From Polydactylus sextarius (taxonomy: Eukaryota > Chordata > Actinopteri > Polynemidae), in NCBI GenBank assembly GCA_016801845.1, contig CM028921.1:10640775-10704774 (forward strand): a DNA stretch of 64,000 nt, in the 5' to 3' direction. The notes beneath the pieces were generated by a model. That model made no database searches. It was not told the DNA's origin and saw only the letters and a list, made by a program, of their open reading frames with translations. Made by a program: the position numbers and the translations under genes. Within the stretch, counting starts at the first letter, position 1, and each line of letters starts with the position of its first letter. Below are positions 39,180-52,649 of this stretch, in pieces.

Positions 39180-41480
39180 AGATTACACACTGAGATTTGA
39201 GGAGACTGGATCACATTCTGGCACAAACGGACGACATCTACACCAAAATGATGTCGACATTTGGCTGAATATGGCCTGCACTTGTAATATATACTACATA
39301 TACGAAATGAAATATATTGAACTGCTAAACAAACCATAAAGCAGTCAAATAAGTTACTACCACTATAAATATCTGGGTTATTTATTCTTAAGAAAAATAA
39401 AAGTCTTCATATTCTTTAGGATAATGTCAGTCGGTTGTTACCTGATGATACATCATCGATTTTATTGATTTAATTAACTTAGACGTGTCAGAAATCAAGG
39501 TAAAGATCACAAGACGTGCCTCTGCAGCATTTATCATCAGCTTTATCTTTGCACAGCCATGACTAAGCCATGCAGGTGTTTTCCCTTTTTTTGAGTGGTA
39601 TATCCTGGAGTTGCCAGTTGGCTTTTTTTTTTCTTTCTTTCTTTTTGCACCAGTTAGGGCAGGATGATTTAACATGTTTTATGCTTTAAGGCTTATGCTA
39701 TTTATGCTATTAATGCATGATGCTCAGCATATGTCTAATAAATCAGGATGTGTTTAAACTAGATGAGGACGCGTATTTCTCTGAGGCAGGTTTTGACCTT
39801 TACATTTTCATTTTTATTGTATTTGTGATCTTTTTTTTTTTTTTTTAGTTACTAACGCGGCAGCGTTAAAAGTGTCATCGGCTGGTCAGGTGAAAACAGA
39901 CACTTCTGTTCGATGAGACAGTGAAATGAAACACCTCTAACAGACAGGTGCAGCTTGACAAACATGATCAACACCTCTCAATATGCAAAGTGGAGACACT
40001 GTGTCACCGAAATGTGCCACCGCATGTGATATCGTTGTTATACTGTACACAACTGATTTCAGCTTTAAATAAGTTATTCATGAGTGTACCTCTGGGGTTG
40101 TCTGGAGCTTACATGCAGAGTACTTGAGTTTTTTTGCTGCTTTTGTTCATCCTATGTACATCACATTAATTTTCTTGTGTTTCTATCATGACAAGGAACT
40201 TAGGTAAAGTCACAATGTGAGGAATCAACATGAAAGAAGTCAGGAGGCTCCTGACTTGAGTCACCATCAATGAAGAAAGGAAATATTAAAAAAAAAAAAA
40301 AAAGGCTTTAAAGGTGCATAAAAATGTGAGCAAATAAATGTGAATTGAAAAAAAAAGACAAAAAAAACCAAAAAAAAAACAGAAGTTACCAATTAATTTA
40401 TTGGAAAGCCACAGAATACATTAATGTTTTAAATCCTTGTTTTTAATGAGCTGCATGTTTTATTTTACAGATCCTTGCAGGTATTCAAGAATGTGAGGGG
40501 AATAAAAATAACAGAGCTGTTTGGTTTTGATTCTGGGAACACTTAGTAAACCTGTCCCACATGTCCGGGGGGCAAGGATGCTTCGTAACAAACAAGTGAA
40601 TCAGAGATCTGTTTCAACCACAAACCGTTTAGCCCAATAGGCTTTTTTTTTAACTTTATCATTTGACACACAGTGATTTAAGGAGCGGTGTGATGTTCTG
40701 TTCTGTGTGTTACTTCTTTTTGTGTTTTTACAGAAGTCTGATTTTGGACTGCACTGAAATTTTAGTGGATTTGAGGTCGGCAGTGACCAGCAGCCAGGTT
40801 TGATTAGCATTAATGCTTAGTGATGTGATGTAAGTTCCCTGGGTTCATCATTACACTTTTGATTCAGAGTCAGTTGAGCGTAAATGTTTTGCAGTGAGAC
40901 TTCAGATGGCAGCTTGAGCGTTGCCATCTGATGCTCTGAAGCTCATGTTGTTCAGTTGCTGGCTCGGTCAGAAGTGTCATTTGCAGTGTCATGGTTAGTG
41001 TGGGAGCCTCAGAAACCAATCTGTTAACCATTAGCTGTGGTCCGTTAGGTTTTGGTGACTTGGCACCTTGTGCAAAAGCTGCTGTGGATTCAAGTTGCTC
41101 ACTCGCAGGTATTTAATGCTCCATTTAAGTTTTCTTTTGCTCTGAGGCACATTCTGTGCAGCTCATCAAACTGTTGGGTTTGTATGCTAGGCTAATGTAG
41201 CTGGTAATAGCCTGAAGACTAATAAGGATATGAAGAAATGTAAGAAAAAAGCATGTAAAGCATATGGCAAGCAGAGAGCTGTAACAAAGCTGCATGGGGA
41301 TGCTACAATTGACGACAAATTTGTAGCAACCATCTGCCAAAGTGTGTTTGTTCACATAGCGGAAGAGTGATTCACAACCTTGATGCCTTTACATGCATGC
41401 ACAGTGACACTACGTGCATGAGTGAAACTACCCAAAGGTGGAAACTGGTTACTCCAGAGCTCATCTTTTGATAACAGTCA
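39180..41480. other. AT-rich non-coding stretch
   Basis: A-rich and T-rich runs (39838-39846, 40288-40304, 40349-40380) and no supported gene or named repeat. Confidence 0.4.
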
Positions 41481-41559
41481 CTAAACCATGACACAGCTGG
41501 CCTACAAAACAAAATCACCTCCCCCTTCTCGCCTGTCCTGCTCCCCCCATCTCAGTCGA

Positions 41560-42010
41560 CTCACTGATCCTGGACTCAAAGCCCCCCCATCCAATCGTAC
41601 TCCCCCCTCCTGTCAGATGTGGCCCAGCCGAGTGTGGCGGAGTTTGCCTGGTTTAACGCAGCGGGGACCAGCGGAGGCTATTGTGCACGATCTTGCAGCG
41701 CAGCAGGTAGCCGGCAGAAGCCGCATGGCGGGAGCCTTTGAAGAGAAGCCGACAGAGGCCAAGTTTGTGGGGATAGTTGGGATGTACAGAGGAGAAAAGG
41801 AAGAGGCAGGGGGTTGAGGGAGGGGGAAGAGAGAGACAGACAGAGCCCCCAAAGCAGCAGTTTAATAAAGATATTTAATACCTCAGAGAGGCCCCGCTTT
41901 GACTCTTTGAAGGAACATGAGGGTGAAAAAAGGGGCCAGACAGCTGATTGTACACCCCAGAATCAAAGAGGGGAGGGGAGGGATGAGGGCAAAGAAGACA
42001 AATGAGCAGA
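41560..42010. promoter_or_regulatory. Candidate regulatory block, GC-rich with CpGs
   Basis: The GC-rich, CpG-containing core 41620-41760 stands out from AT-rich flanks and includes CTTTGAAG (TCF/LEF-like). A 109-codon frame crosses it but has no domain and no splice context. An unmethylated CpG-rich element or a distant alternative promoter would fit. Confidence 0.25.
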
Positions 42011-42439
42011 GTGACTGTAGTGTACAGGGTGGAGGATGGTGGGGGTGAAAAATAAACCACAAGACACAAAGTTCAAACAGGCAGTGGCTTTACATGCACA
42101 CACAGAAACCAAGTTAGTCAGAGAAATCAGGTTACATCAAAAATCTGCACATTCATGGATACATGCAGCAGGACATTAATCAGATTATTATGAACAGAAA
42201 GATGTGCTGATACATGCAAAACTTCCGTCTTTCATGTCACTGCTGTGCTGTCTCAGCAGTATCATCTGAACCTCATCACACAAAAGGAAAACTGAAGAAC
42301 AAATGGTGATCGTGTCACCGTGGGTCTTCAGCTCACGGTCAGAGAGAAAAAAACTTTTGTGAGTCACTAAACTGTCTCATCAACTTTACAGATTCGAGTC
42401 CATTTATTGCATTTTGGAAAGTAATTCTGCCCGTGATTA

Positions 42440-42800
42440 AATGACACTTAACCTTACTGCCTGCCGTTCCCAGGAGGAGAAGTGCACACACACAAATACA
42501 CAAAAATTACGCTGCCAAGGCAGCGAGTCTGGGACGCCGCACCGGCCTGAAAGAGCCTTGTTGTCTCGTGAAGTGGGCAGAATTTTCAATCTATGACCAA
42601 GCTTGATGTGCAGTCTGGGACAGGAGCAGGGCATTGTGCCCCCAGCGCCAGCACTCCTCCATATTCATACACCCAGGGCGGAATCTAATAAACGTGGGCT
42701 TAGGGGGGGGGATCGAGTCGTCTCACATGGGTAAAGCAGCTAATTGTTCGGCGTCACAGGGAAACAATGCTCCAGCTATGAGAAAGTGGAAACTGACTGT
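42440..42800. promoter_or_regulatory. Candidate regulatory block
   Basis: High-complexity stretch with GCTGCCAAGGCAGC (near-palindrome at about 42511-42524), CAGCTAATTGTTCGG (homeodomain plus reverse SOX-like) and AAACAATGCTCC (SOX-like). No coding signal. Confidence 0.3.
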
Positions 42801-42989
42801 TGTGGTTCTGTATGTGATGTGTTTGCTGTGGAGAACGTAAAGAACGCAGATGAGGGTGGATATATCCGTGTGAACACACGTGTAGGCCCGGCAGAGCCCG
42901 AGGGCAAACATTTTTACATTTTCAAAAAATTCCAGCTCTTTCTTTTCCCACAGCCACCAATTTTTTTTTTCACTGTTACTGTCCATCAC

Positions 42990-44980
42990 ACGTGTTCAAT
43001 TCAAATCTACTGTGACAAAATATAATGAACTTTCCGTTAATTAATGAAGGATGAAGTTATGGACAGGGTGAAACAGTTCCCTTGTGTTATAACCAACTCC
43101 TGTATAATGAAAACATTTCATCAGAAACATAAACACACTAACACTGAGACTAAAACAACACTTGAATTGCTACCGTATCCCCTTAGGCGATCACCGGCCC
43201 ATTAAGAAGAAGTATGAGTATTAGAGCTGAACAACGCAGCCATTGAACACAAGTGTAACTGCATGGACTTTTTTTTTTTTTTGTTTTATTTTCTTCCGCA
43301 TCTTATTTTGTTTTATCTTATCTTATTTAACACCATAATTGTTTTGTTTGATTTTGAAAATTTTATTTTATTTTTATTTTTGTGTTTTTTTCTTTCTCAT
43401 TAAACATGCATTAACTACCACTAATTAAATGCAATCATATAGGTACTGCACAGATTTTTTTTACAGCTTTTCACAATAAAATGTCCTTTTAATAACCAGA
43501 AATCTATTTAACACAACTTAAAACAGTTCTTGTACCTCTCTAGCTCTTCTTCATCAGAGGGTGTAGTGCATTTATTGCAAGTCCTTATTTTCCATGCATT
43601 TTCCTGCTGTTACTTTTGTATTTTTTTTTTCTTTGTGCATGTTTATTTTTTATTACAAACTAAACCTTATATTCTGAGTAAAGAAGAAGGAACAGTAAAT
43701 AAAATGATTCGTATCGTGCGATGTGAGGAAATTATGTCAGCACTGACCTTTGACACACAACCACTGCAGCAGTGAACACAATACCATCTCAACTGACTGA
43801 TAAAATATGTTATACAACCAAGTTTTCAGATTCCTATTTGCAAGTTTCGGCTCACTCCTCAGCCCTCTGCAGCAGGCATAACCTATTTATCACCTTCAGA
43901 TCTAAATGGCCTAGTTAACTGAGGATCCCATTACTGGTGTTGCTGCAACTCTCACTTTTCCTCCCCTGTCGAGCTTTGATTTGTTACCTGGTAATCTGTC
44001 TCCCCAAGGCGAGCATTTGTTGCCCCCACCAGCAGCAGCAGCACCACCGCCGCCACCCTCCCGTATCATTTCTCCTGTGCTATCGTGACAATATGTGCTA
44101 TGTTTACAGTTTGAGTCTGCCAGCGCTCTGAGGCAGAACAGAGGGGAACGTTAGGAATCACACGAAACGGCCCAAGAACGTTGCACTGCACCTTTTGTGA
44201 AAAGAGCAAAAAAAAAAAAAATGCTGCTTAAAACTAATTCGGTTAACTCCAAGCCATTGCAACTGTAGCAAGGTAATGAGAACAGACCAGCATTTGGAAA
44301 ATATAAGTGTCACCCAGCTCTTAGTCACAAGATAAATCTGCTAGGTTGGAAGATGATTAACAAGGTAAAAAAAAAAAAAAAATTTCGTATTTGGGTTTTT
44401 TTTCTAATATTTTTCCACTTTCTGGTTACCTACTGTTTAATTTCTTTTTCAGTTATCTAAACATATTTATTAAATGAAAAAGAAAAGCAAAAATAAATCA
44501 CTGGACTTGAACCCATAAGGGATTGCAGTTGGACATTGGATTGTTTTAAGAAGTCACAGCCAAAATGAGTTGGCAAACACTGGTGTAAACTACAAAATTT
44601 AATTATCAAGGTCTCACTGAGCTCCAATACTAACTCTGTGTCTTAAAAAAAACTTATATAGAGAAAGATTATGATCTGGTTTAATACAAGAAAACTCAAC
44701 TGCAAAATGCTGCTGCATTTAAATTGTACAGCAGACAGGATCCCAGAGAGCCTTGGTAACAAAACGTGCATTTTCTGTCAAAGCAACACACAACAAACAG
44801 GTAGAAGCCATTACATAAAATGCCCTAATTATCACCAAAATACCTGCGTCTAATTCGTCAAGATGCAGCAGAGATATCACAACCTGAATGGCCCTGTGTC
44901 CATTGTGATTTTGGGCTGCTGAATTCTCTCATTGTGGGACTAATGGAGGAAGAGATAAGATTTTTCTCTCTCTTTCTCTC
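42990..44980. other. AT-rich non-coding stretch
   Basis: No exon recognised. T-rich at 43268-43400, a short CAG/CAC run at 44025-44050, and poly(A) stretches near 44208 and 44367. Confidence 0.4.
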
Positions 44981-45009
44981 TCTCTCTTTTTTTTTTTTTT
45001 TTTTTTTGG

Positions 45010-45210
45010 TGCTGTTTAACACCGCAGTCCCCCTGGCTCCAGCACTTGCGGCTGGCCAATGGGCTGTCTGGCTGGAAGCGAAGGGAGGTGTAGGGTTACG
45101 AGTCTGCGAGAACAATGGGCCGAGTGCCTGAGTCAGCACTATCTCCCTGCTTGCTACTCGCTCTTTTTTTTCCCTCCAACAAATCTGGCCAACCAATAGC
45201 AGCTTTGTGC
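45010..45210. promoter_or_regulatory. Candidate regulatory block with CCAAT and SOX sites
   Basis: CCAAT boxes at 45056-45060 and 45193-45197 and a SOX site AACAATGG at 45111-45118 lie in 150 bases of balanced composition between a poly(T) run and a (CA)n tract. It could be a distal promoter or enhancer; no exon was found next to it. Confidence 0.3.
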
Positions 45211-45232
45211 TGTGGAGGGAGAATACACACAC

Positions 45233-45236
<4 letters not shown>

Positions 45237-45264
<28 letters not shown>
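45237..45264 (+). repeat. (CA)n microsatellite
   Basis: About 28 bases of CA repeat. Confidence 0.95.
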
Positions 45265-45267
<3 letters not shown>

Positions 45268-45299
45268 GAAGAAAGAAGGAAGTCAGTGGGGGATGGGAG

Positions 45300-47120
45300 G
45301 ACTTTGAGACATGGAAAGAAAAAAAAAGCACTGCAGGCACTACTGTCTGTGCAGATGTGGACAGGGCAAACGTTTCACTTTTTGCTCAAACCACCAGTGG
45401 ATTTTGTTCAGTTTGCTACAAATTTCTTTTTGTTCTTTACAATCCAAGTATATTACACTAAATTATATGTTTCAAATAAATCTCGGTGATAAAGTGTTAA
45501 ATTACAGTGTTGAACTGATCAGCCTGTTATTTTCTTTACATATCAAGCGTAAGAAATCTCTTTTACGAAATCTGTTCTGTGAAATCTGAAACCAGAAGTG
45601 ATATATTTGCTTTTACTACGTGGGTCTGAAGATAAATAAGTCTATAGTAGAAATTCAAGATAAGAGCGTAGAACTGGTTTAACCCCCCGTTTCTCTGCCA
45701 ACTAGTGAAGGTTAAGGAATAACAGATAAGTAGACAAGACAGACAAGTATTCCTGTCAAGAGACGATCATTTTAAAGCATCTATGGAGATCAGATTCGTC
45801 TGAGAAGATAAACATTGTTCTAAGTTTTTGCATCGGACGCATCTTAACACAACGTTGGCAACAGACAATAGTACAATCTTTCAACTCGCAGTCGTTAAAC
45901 CGGAACAATCTGCCTTGTCAGATTTTGAAAAAAAAAAAAAAAAAAAACACCCAGAGCACCTGGGCAGGAATCAGATTGTGTTTCTGAAAATGGAAAAATC
46001 CTACTGTGTGGATGACAATAATGTCCAACCATTAAAAAAAAAAACGACAAGTGCTGATACTTCAAGGTTGAGGTATATAAGGTTACATGTTTAAAGGCAT
46101 CTTCCCCAACTCTGTGCATACCATCTGCTACTAAATGTAAACCAAACCCCCCAGTGCCCCCCCTCCCTTAAAGGTAAGATGAGCCAGCAAAAGGTTAACA
46201 AAACAAATCTGAACCATCTCTCAACATGAGATACAGTGTTGTATCGGCATATGTTTATGTGTTCGATATCTTCTTACAGCTCAAACCACCTGCTCTTTTA
46301 TTGTTGCCACCATTTGATGAGTGTTTGACTTCTCTGCTGTTAATTTACTTGGCCTATCCTTGATCAATCCTGGCAGCAGCAGCAGCAGTACAAATAACAG
46401 GAAGTGTAAGACGACCAGCAGTCACGCTTAACTGATTGACCAGATACTGAAATCATGACGTCCTCCATCTCTGGCTCTGGCTGGGGTTTGGTTTTCTATT
46501 GAGTGACCCCTCTCCCACTCAAACACCCACTCATCACCCCAACAAGATGTTCCCCCACGCTGAGTGTGTAACAATTTTACTGCAACTCTTCCTTCCTCTC
46601 AGGGTAGGAGGTTTGTTGGAGGGGAGTGAAACTAAACAAAACTTTTACCACTAATTATTAAACACCTCCTCCTCCTCCTCCTTGTTAAAAAGATAATACT
46701 GTTTTTTATTGATGGTAACTTGTCTTCTCCATCATTAAACAGTAAATGATGAAACTCTGTGATTCGTCATGTTACAATGGAGGTTCTTTGTTTACATAGG
46801 GAAGATGTGTGCTGAAACGAGGTGTCAGATAAAGTTCATGACAGAAAATAAGTGTGATAAGGTTAAACTTTCCAACACATGGATTGATTTGAGCATCTTG
46901 TTTATCGCATTTAACCTAAGACAACATCACATTAAGTGTACGACTATAAACCTGGATGATTTATCTTGATTTTCTGACTCAACGCACATCAAAAGCCTCT
47001 CAGTTATCACTGTCTTTCCTTTTTTTTTATCTGTCTGTCTACGTTTTATCTGACATCACATACAAGCATATCCGTCTTTCTGTCTGTCTCTCTGTTTATC
47101 CATCCGTCTGTCTGTCTCGG
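45300..47120. other. Non-coding stretch, nothing recognised
   Basis: AT-rich; holds a poly(A) run at about 45929-45947, small CAG and CTC runs (46374-46388, 46670-46681) and CTGT-rich sequence near 47030-47116. Confidence 0.4.
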
Positions 47121-47129
47121 GGGCTCATT

Positions 47130-47210
47130 ACTAGTTGATGCTTAGCTAGCTGTGGAGCCAGCTGGATTCCAGCACTGGTCTACACTTATTGCCTCCAGCC
47201 CTAAATCATT

Positions 47211-47254
<44 letters not shown>

Positions 47255-47560
47255 TACTCTGGTTGCCTGCCGTCCTAAATGAGTGCCATAAAGCAGAGAG
47301 GGGGTCGGCTCCAGCCCCCCTCCCTCCCTAAGGGCCACTGGTGCCTCCCAACACAGATTGTTGCCTCACCCTGACTAAGAATGCCTTGTTCAAACGCTGG
47401 GCGTTTATGGCAGGTGATGCCAAGGGGAAAGGTCAGATCTCAGGGCAAAAGGGGGAGAGATTGTGTTGGTCAGTAGGAAGTAAAGGGACGACGGGCGGGT
47501 AAATACTGGGAGATTGATGTGGAGGATTGTACTAACTCCTCCTTGTATCTATTGACAAGT
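47130..47560. promoter_or_regulatory. Candidate regulatory block split by a (CA)n tract
   Basis: Balanced, high-complexity sequence on both sides of the microsatellite at 47215-47252, including GATTGTTGCCTCACCCTGAC and CAAACGCTGGGCGTTTATGG, the latter with an inverted AAACGC/GCGTTT pair at 47391-47407. No coding evidence. Confidence 0.25.
47215..47252 (+). repeat. (CA)19 microsatellite
   Basis: About 38 bases of CA repeat. Confidence 0.95.
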
Positions 47561-48293
47561 TTAGGTCACTTGGTTGTAGAGATGAGCCGTAAAGATCTTG
47601 GTAATATCTATATTCTATCTTATTACAGTTTAAGATAAGTTGATAAGCCATTTCTTCTCATCACACTAGTGAGAATGAGAGAAAGTAATGAAGAGTGAAT
47701 AGAGTCAATAAAAAAACAGGTAGAATTAAGGGGAAAAAAGAAAACTGCAATGAAAGAAGTTGCAAAATACTTTAAATTTAGGTGCAAAAACAACAGTTCA
47801 TCATGTTTAGGTTGGTCTGTTTGTTTTATCAGTGCCTCAATTTCTGTTATTTTCTTTATGTTTGAGAGAAATAAGGACGAAGGGGTCCTTGTGTAAGCCT
47901 GACCTCAGAGCTGCTGATGGTATGTCTTGAAATTCACCACCAGACGATAATGTATAGTCAAACATACTGTACATGTCAGGTAATATCTCATGGTCCTTGC
48001 GTAGTCGTGTTCTAGTAAAGTGAACAGTGGCACATTTGTTGTAGCTTTAACTTAAAATGAGGTTACCTTGGCTTGAGTCATTTTCTACAGAGGCTGAATG
48101 GAACATTTACCCAGAAATTAATTTAGGTTTTTGTGTCAAGCATCTACTGTATAACGCTACACTTTGATTTGGTTCTTTGACATATTTAGATTAAATTTTG
48201 GAGGCATTATTTTTGCGACATCTTCTTAAACAAAGCAGCTCAAAATATTTGAAGACAAAGATAAAAGAGACAAAGATGTTGCTCTTCCTTGAA

Positions 48294-48295
<2 letters not shown>

Positions 48296-48337
<42 letters not shown>

Positions 48338-48349
48338 TGCACTTGTGTT

Positions 48350-48391
<42 letters not shown>
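48296..48391 (+). repeat. Double (GT)n microsatellite
   Basis: Two GT tracts (48296-48336 and 48352-48391) are separated by a 15-base spacer containing CTGCACTTGTGTTAC. Confidence 0.95.
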
Positions 48392-48395
<4 letters not shown>

Positions 48396-48559
48396 ACACA
48401 GTGTGTCATGTCACCTTTGTGGTGTGGACTGATGTTGAGTCGATGTTGAGTGAGATGTCGACCGTAACACAAGGGTTTTAGTTTAGTTCTTCACAGCTTC
48501 GTCGTTCTTCAGACATTTGCTTAGTGGTGTGTAAACAGTGGAGGTGTGTGTGTGTGTTA

Positions 48560-49780
48560 AGAACACCCAGCTCTTTCCTTTCCTACTTCACAGCTGTGTG
48601 GATACAACACTGAGTGTCAAACAGGCCTGTGAATTGGTTGAATTGTTGAGTTTTTTTGTCGTTTTACCTTGTTGGCTTTGTTGGTTGAATCAAATTTGAG
48701 TCTTGTATTGTTTTGTTTAAAAAAAGAAAAGAAAAAAAGCTTCTATGATATTTTCTTGGATTAATAATATCATTGGTTTTGTCTGTGCAAGACTTTAATT
48801 GCAACTGAGACAAACTGATCGTCTCTGAAAAGTTTTTTATTTTACAGTTTTGATATGCTTTGCCTCCAAAATGTGTTGTAACTTTCACAAAATCAGTTCA
48901 GTTGAATTAAATCCCTTAGTTTTTATAAATCCACATTTTTTTGCATCATGTCTTACTTGGTGAACTGGTCACATGATGTGATTTTACCTTATTGATTGTC
49001 AGAATCAAGGATAGTATACGGTTGGCCCGTGTATGGTCATTGTGCGAAGCTGAGCATGTGAGAAAGAACGAGGACTTAACACCAGCAACCCATCGTCACT
49101 TTAGACAATAAAGCTCATAACAGATCTGAAAAGTCAGTTAATCCGGTGACAAAGGCTCTAAGTTGGCAACACTGCCAGTAAACGCACCCCTGTTGATTAA
49201 ATTGTTTGTGTCAATTCACTTGGAAAGAACAATAGCCAATTGAGAAACTCACAGTATCCAGATGACCAACTGTGTAACTCCATCACTCAGGCAGTGATGG
49301 ATCAACATTTGTAGTTATATGGACGGAAATCACTGAGCCTACAACAGGAGAAGCTGCTGTAACTTACTTGTTGTGATGCAAAATCTATATTTACTGGTGT
49401 TGATGGAACTAATATTCTCCTTCAATGACCTGAATATTTTGTTACTGTCTGGTTACTGTTTGAGCTAGATAGTTAGTAGAAGTGACTGACTAGTACCAAC
49501 ATTTCCTCAGCAACACTTGTCTTAGTAACTAGTTAAACGTATATAGTAGATCATCAACTTCGAGAAACATTTACGGTTTGCAGTTTCTGGTGTAATCATG
49601 CCAGGTTTAAATTTTCATTTTAAAACCATATTTCCTTGTATGTGCTCTCAGTCGGTATTAATAATATATCTTTAACAAAATGTATTTGCTTTTGGGAAAT
49701 TTGTTGTGTTTTGACATTTCACTGTTCTAAAAAGTTGCGATTTTAACAAATGTTGCATGACTTGTTAGTTTATAATATTA
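48560..49780. other. AT-rich non-coding stretch
   Basis: No exon or repeat family recognised. Confidence 0.4.
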
Positions 49781-49926
49781 ATATTCGTGTGTGTGTGTGT
49801 GTATGTGTGTGTGTTGTCTGTATGCCAGTCCCAGAGCGTTAAAATGTTACACTTGTGTACACATTGACCAAGTGCCCAACAGCCAACGCCCTGGAGAACA
49901 GACTGGGCAGTGTATGAGCCCACAGG

Positions 49927-49929
<3 letters not shown>

Positions 49930-49976
<47 letters not shown>

Positions 49977-49995
49977 GGAGAGAGAGAGAGAGAGA
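49930..49995 (+). repeat. (GT)n-(GA)n compound microsatellite
   Basis: About 30 bases of GT pass directly into about 36 bases of GA with one GGGG interruption. Confidence 0.95.
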
Positions 49996-50229
49996 CTTAG
50001 AGAAAAGGAAGTCAGATGGAGAGTTTGCACAGGTGTGCGAGAGCTGTGTTTGTGAGTGAGTGCGTTTGAGGTCTTGCAGCCAAGGTTGCCCTTTGAAACT
50101 CCCATGTAATGCTCTTTCTCCTTCCATCTTTGAACATATCCCGTGCAGAGGACCAGTGTGTTGAATATAAAGTTACAGAGAAGGGACTCTTTGTGTGTTT
50201 TCGGCAGCTGCAGGAGCCTCATAAGCGCT

Positions 50230-52640
50230 CTGGTTACTGCTAGACTGTCATGTTAAAGCACAAAATCAAGGTGAAGGTTGTGGAACGTGACGAGGAAACA
50301 AACCCTCAGAGTTTCCATTCAGGTGTGTTCCAGATATAAAAAGGCCTTGTATAAAATGTTAAATAATCAAACTATCCACTTTGAATCAAGGCTACGGCTT
50401 CTACAAATTGCAGGTGAGGACTTTCTCTCAAATTGCTCATGCCTTGAATTTTATTCTGCAGCTAAACTCTATTCTGTGATTGCTGAGTCTCACACATTGA
50501 GTCTATTTACTCTATGTGTCTACACCACAGGTACACACAAACACAAATAAATGTTGAATATTCACTATAGTGTACAGAATAAATACAAGACATAGAATAC
50601 TTCATCATTTTACCTCTGAAATATTGTAGGCGAAGCAGCATAAAAAATGCATACTTTAATATAATACAATCATCAAAGTTAAAGGGGCTTGTTTGACTTG
50701 GTCGCATTTATCATTTTTGATTTATTGTTAAAATTTCACTGCTTCTAGTTTCATTTTATTTTAATTTAACAAGAAAAAAGGAAAAAAAAGGAAAAGAATT
50801 ATCTCCTCTAAGGAAAACTGATTAAGTAATTCTCTTATAATCATGTTATTTATAAGATAACATGAAAAGATGTTAAATTTGAACAAAAGCTAATCAACCC
50901 TGATTACTTTAAATTAATAAATACATTTTTACTTAATACTGGTTTTCTTACCAGTGAGTGTTTTTAGCTCTCAGTCTTAAGAGGATCAGTGTGCTCTTAT
51001 TATCACACAGTTGAAACAATCAATAGTGGAAAGTCTTATCTCTCTTGTTAGTAAACTGAGCAGGGATAATCTTTTGTTAAGAGGCTTCAAGAGATCCCTC
51101 TAAAAAAAGGCAAACATCATGTTTAAACTTCATTAGAGTTACATGAAAGCCTATGACTGCTTTAAGTATCATGAATGATGAGCTTTTTGTATTTTACTCC
51201 AGTGTTTGTTCAAGAAAATCTGATCAAAACACTATATAAAAAAGAATATAATTATCTGATTTATTGTATATTTATTGTACGTTATTTTGTTTTCCTGTTG
51301 GTGAATTCACCACAACTCAATCTCACTCTGCCACAATGCAAAGATGCATGTTTATGACTCATGTTGTAGCACTTGAGCCGACCAGATGGATATTCAAACT
51401 GACCAGAGGGGCCAATTGCAGGAGCATTTGGGCTAATTTGAGGGGTCCCTGGGCCAACCAGAGGGCACACGGGCCCCTCTAGTGTCCCTCTGGTGGATCA
51501 TTAGCGAGAAAAAGAAGCAAGAAAATGTCACACAGACATGACCCTACTTTAAATACAAGTGCAACGGGTGGTTGCTGCTGTTAACCCCCCAGTTCTTAAT
51601 TACATTTTATCCTGATGAAATTTATTTAGCCAACTTCTCTCCAGTGGTGGCAGCGATATAATACACTTTTTATCTTCCTCTCCCAGAGGGGATTGTTGTC
51701 TCGGCAGCATAAATGAACAGACTGGAGTGGATAGATAACACAGAACACAATGCAAAGTCTGCAGACCACACACACACACACAGACACACATACACAGAAA
51801 GAGCTACACATCTGGGTGGTCTTTCAAGAGCTACAAGGGTTAATGACAGTCTTGTTTGGAGGGATTGACTCCTAAGCCCCAAACATATATCTGTGTGTAC
51901 ACACATAACACACATGCACATTCACTTGCACACAGACTGTGACGAACAACAGTGGTGACGGTGACGTGCACTCATGTGGTGTGTTGATATTTTTATTTGT
52001 TTGTCTTCGGTACTTGTGCATAATCGATTCATTTCCTGTCAGGGGTCACTTTGCTTTAAGAGTCACTTAAAGAGAATGAGTGAGCTATGATCACTCTTTG
52101 TGATTAAAATCCTGCTCCTGCAAGTAAAAGGAACAGTGCTTTTTTTAAAAGATTAATCACTGTAAATAAGATCATTACAGCTTCTGCGTACTAAATTTGA
52201 CAGCAAATTGGTTTAAATTGGTTCCTAGAAGACAATGAAACTGATAAAAATGACAAATTGTCTGTCAGAACCTGGTGATTGAGGGTTTTTACACTTAAAC
52301 ACATTATAAGATCATCAGTTTTAACCAGACTGCTTCTGGAATTTGCAGCTGAAGGTATTTCCATATTAAAATCTCTAGTTTTTTTCATCCTCTGTGGACA
52401 CTCACAGCCCAAACCTTCAGTCAACTAAACAATCAGTGACCACAGAGAGATGGAGGAGACAAAGCATAATTTTAACTAGCTGCAATGCCAAGCATAGTAG
52501 TCTATAGCTGTTCCACTTTTTTTTTAATAACTCTATATGTTTAAATGGACTTTATCTAAAGACCAGAACTGAATGTGTGGCTGACAGATGACTGAGCTAC
52601 ATTTGATTATGAATATAAAGTAAAAGCAACAATGTTACAT
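50230..52640. other. Non-coding stretch with one unusual segment
   Basis: Mostly AT-rich and without a supported gene. The segment 51365-51500 is GC-richer, repeats an ACCAGA(G/T)GG-like motif, and includes a CTCF-like core on the minus strand (51485-51497). It may be a fragment of a dispersed element that I cannot name. Confidence 0.35.
51485..51497 (-). promoter_or_regulatory. CTCF-like site, - orientation (moderate)
   Basis: On the minus strand CCACCAGAGGGAC fits the CTCF core moderately well. It lies in a segment that may itself be repeat-derived. Confidence 0.3.
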
Positions 52641-52649
52641 GTTGTCATC

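Noticed and set aside
41488..41817. 109-codon + strand frame
   Set aside because: Proline/arginine-rich product of a CpG-rich block; no homology that I recognise and no flanking exons.
44858..45340. 160-codon minus-strand frame
   Set aside because: Largely built from a (CA)n tract and a poly(A)/(GA) tract.
48191..48472. Frames with HTHT or CVCV repeats taken as possible CRISPR or repeat protein
   Set aside because: The two GT tracts are simple dinucleotide repeats; there are no unique spacers and no cas-like genes, and the host is a vertebrate.
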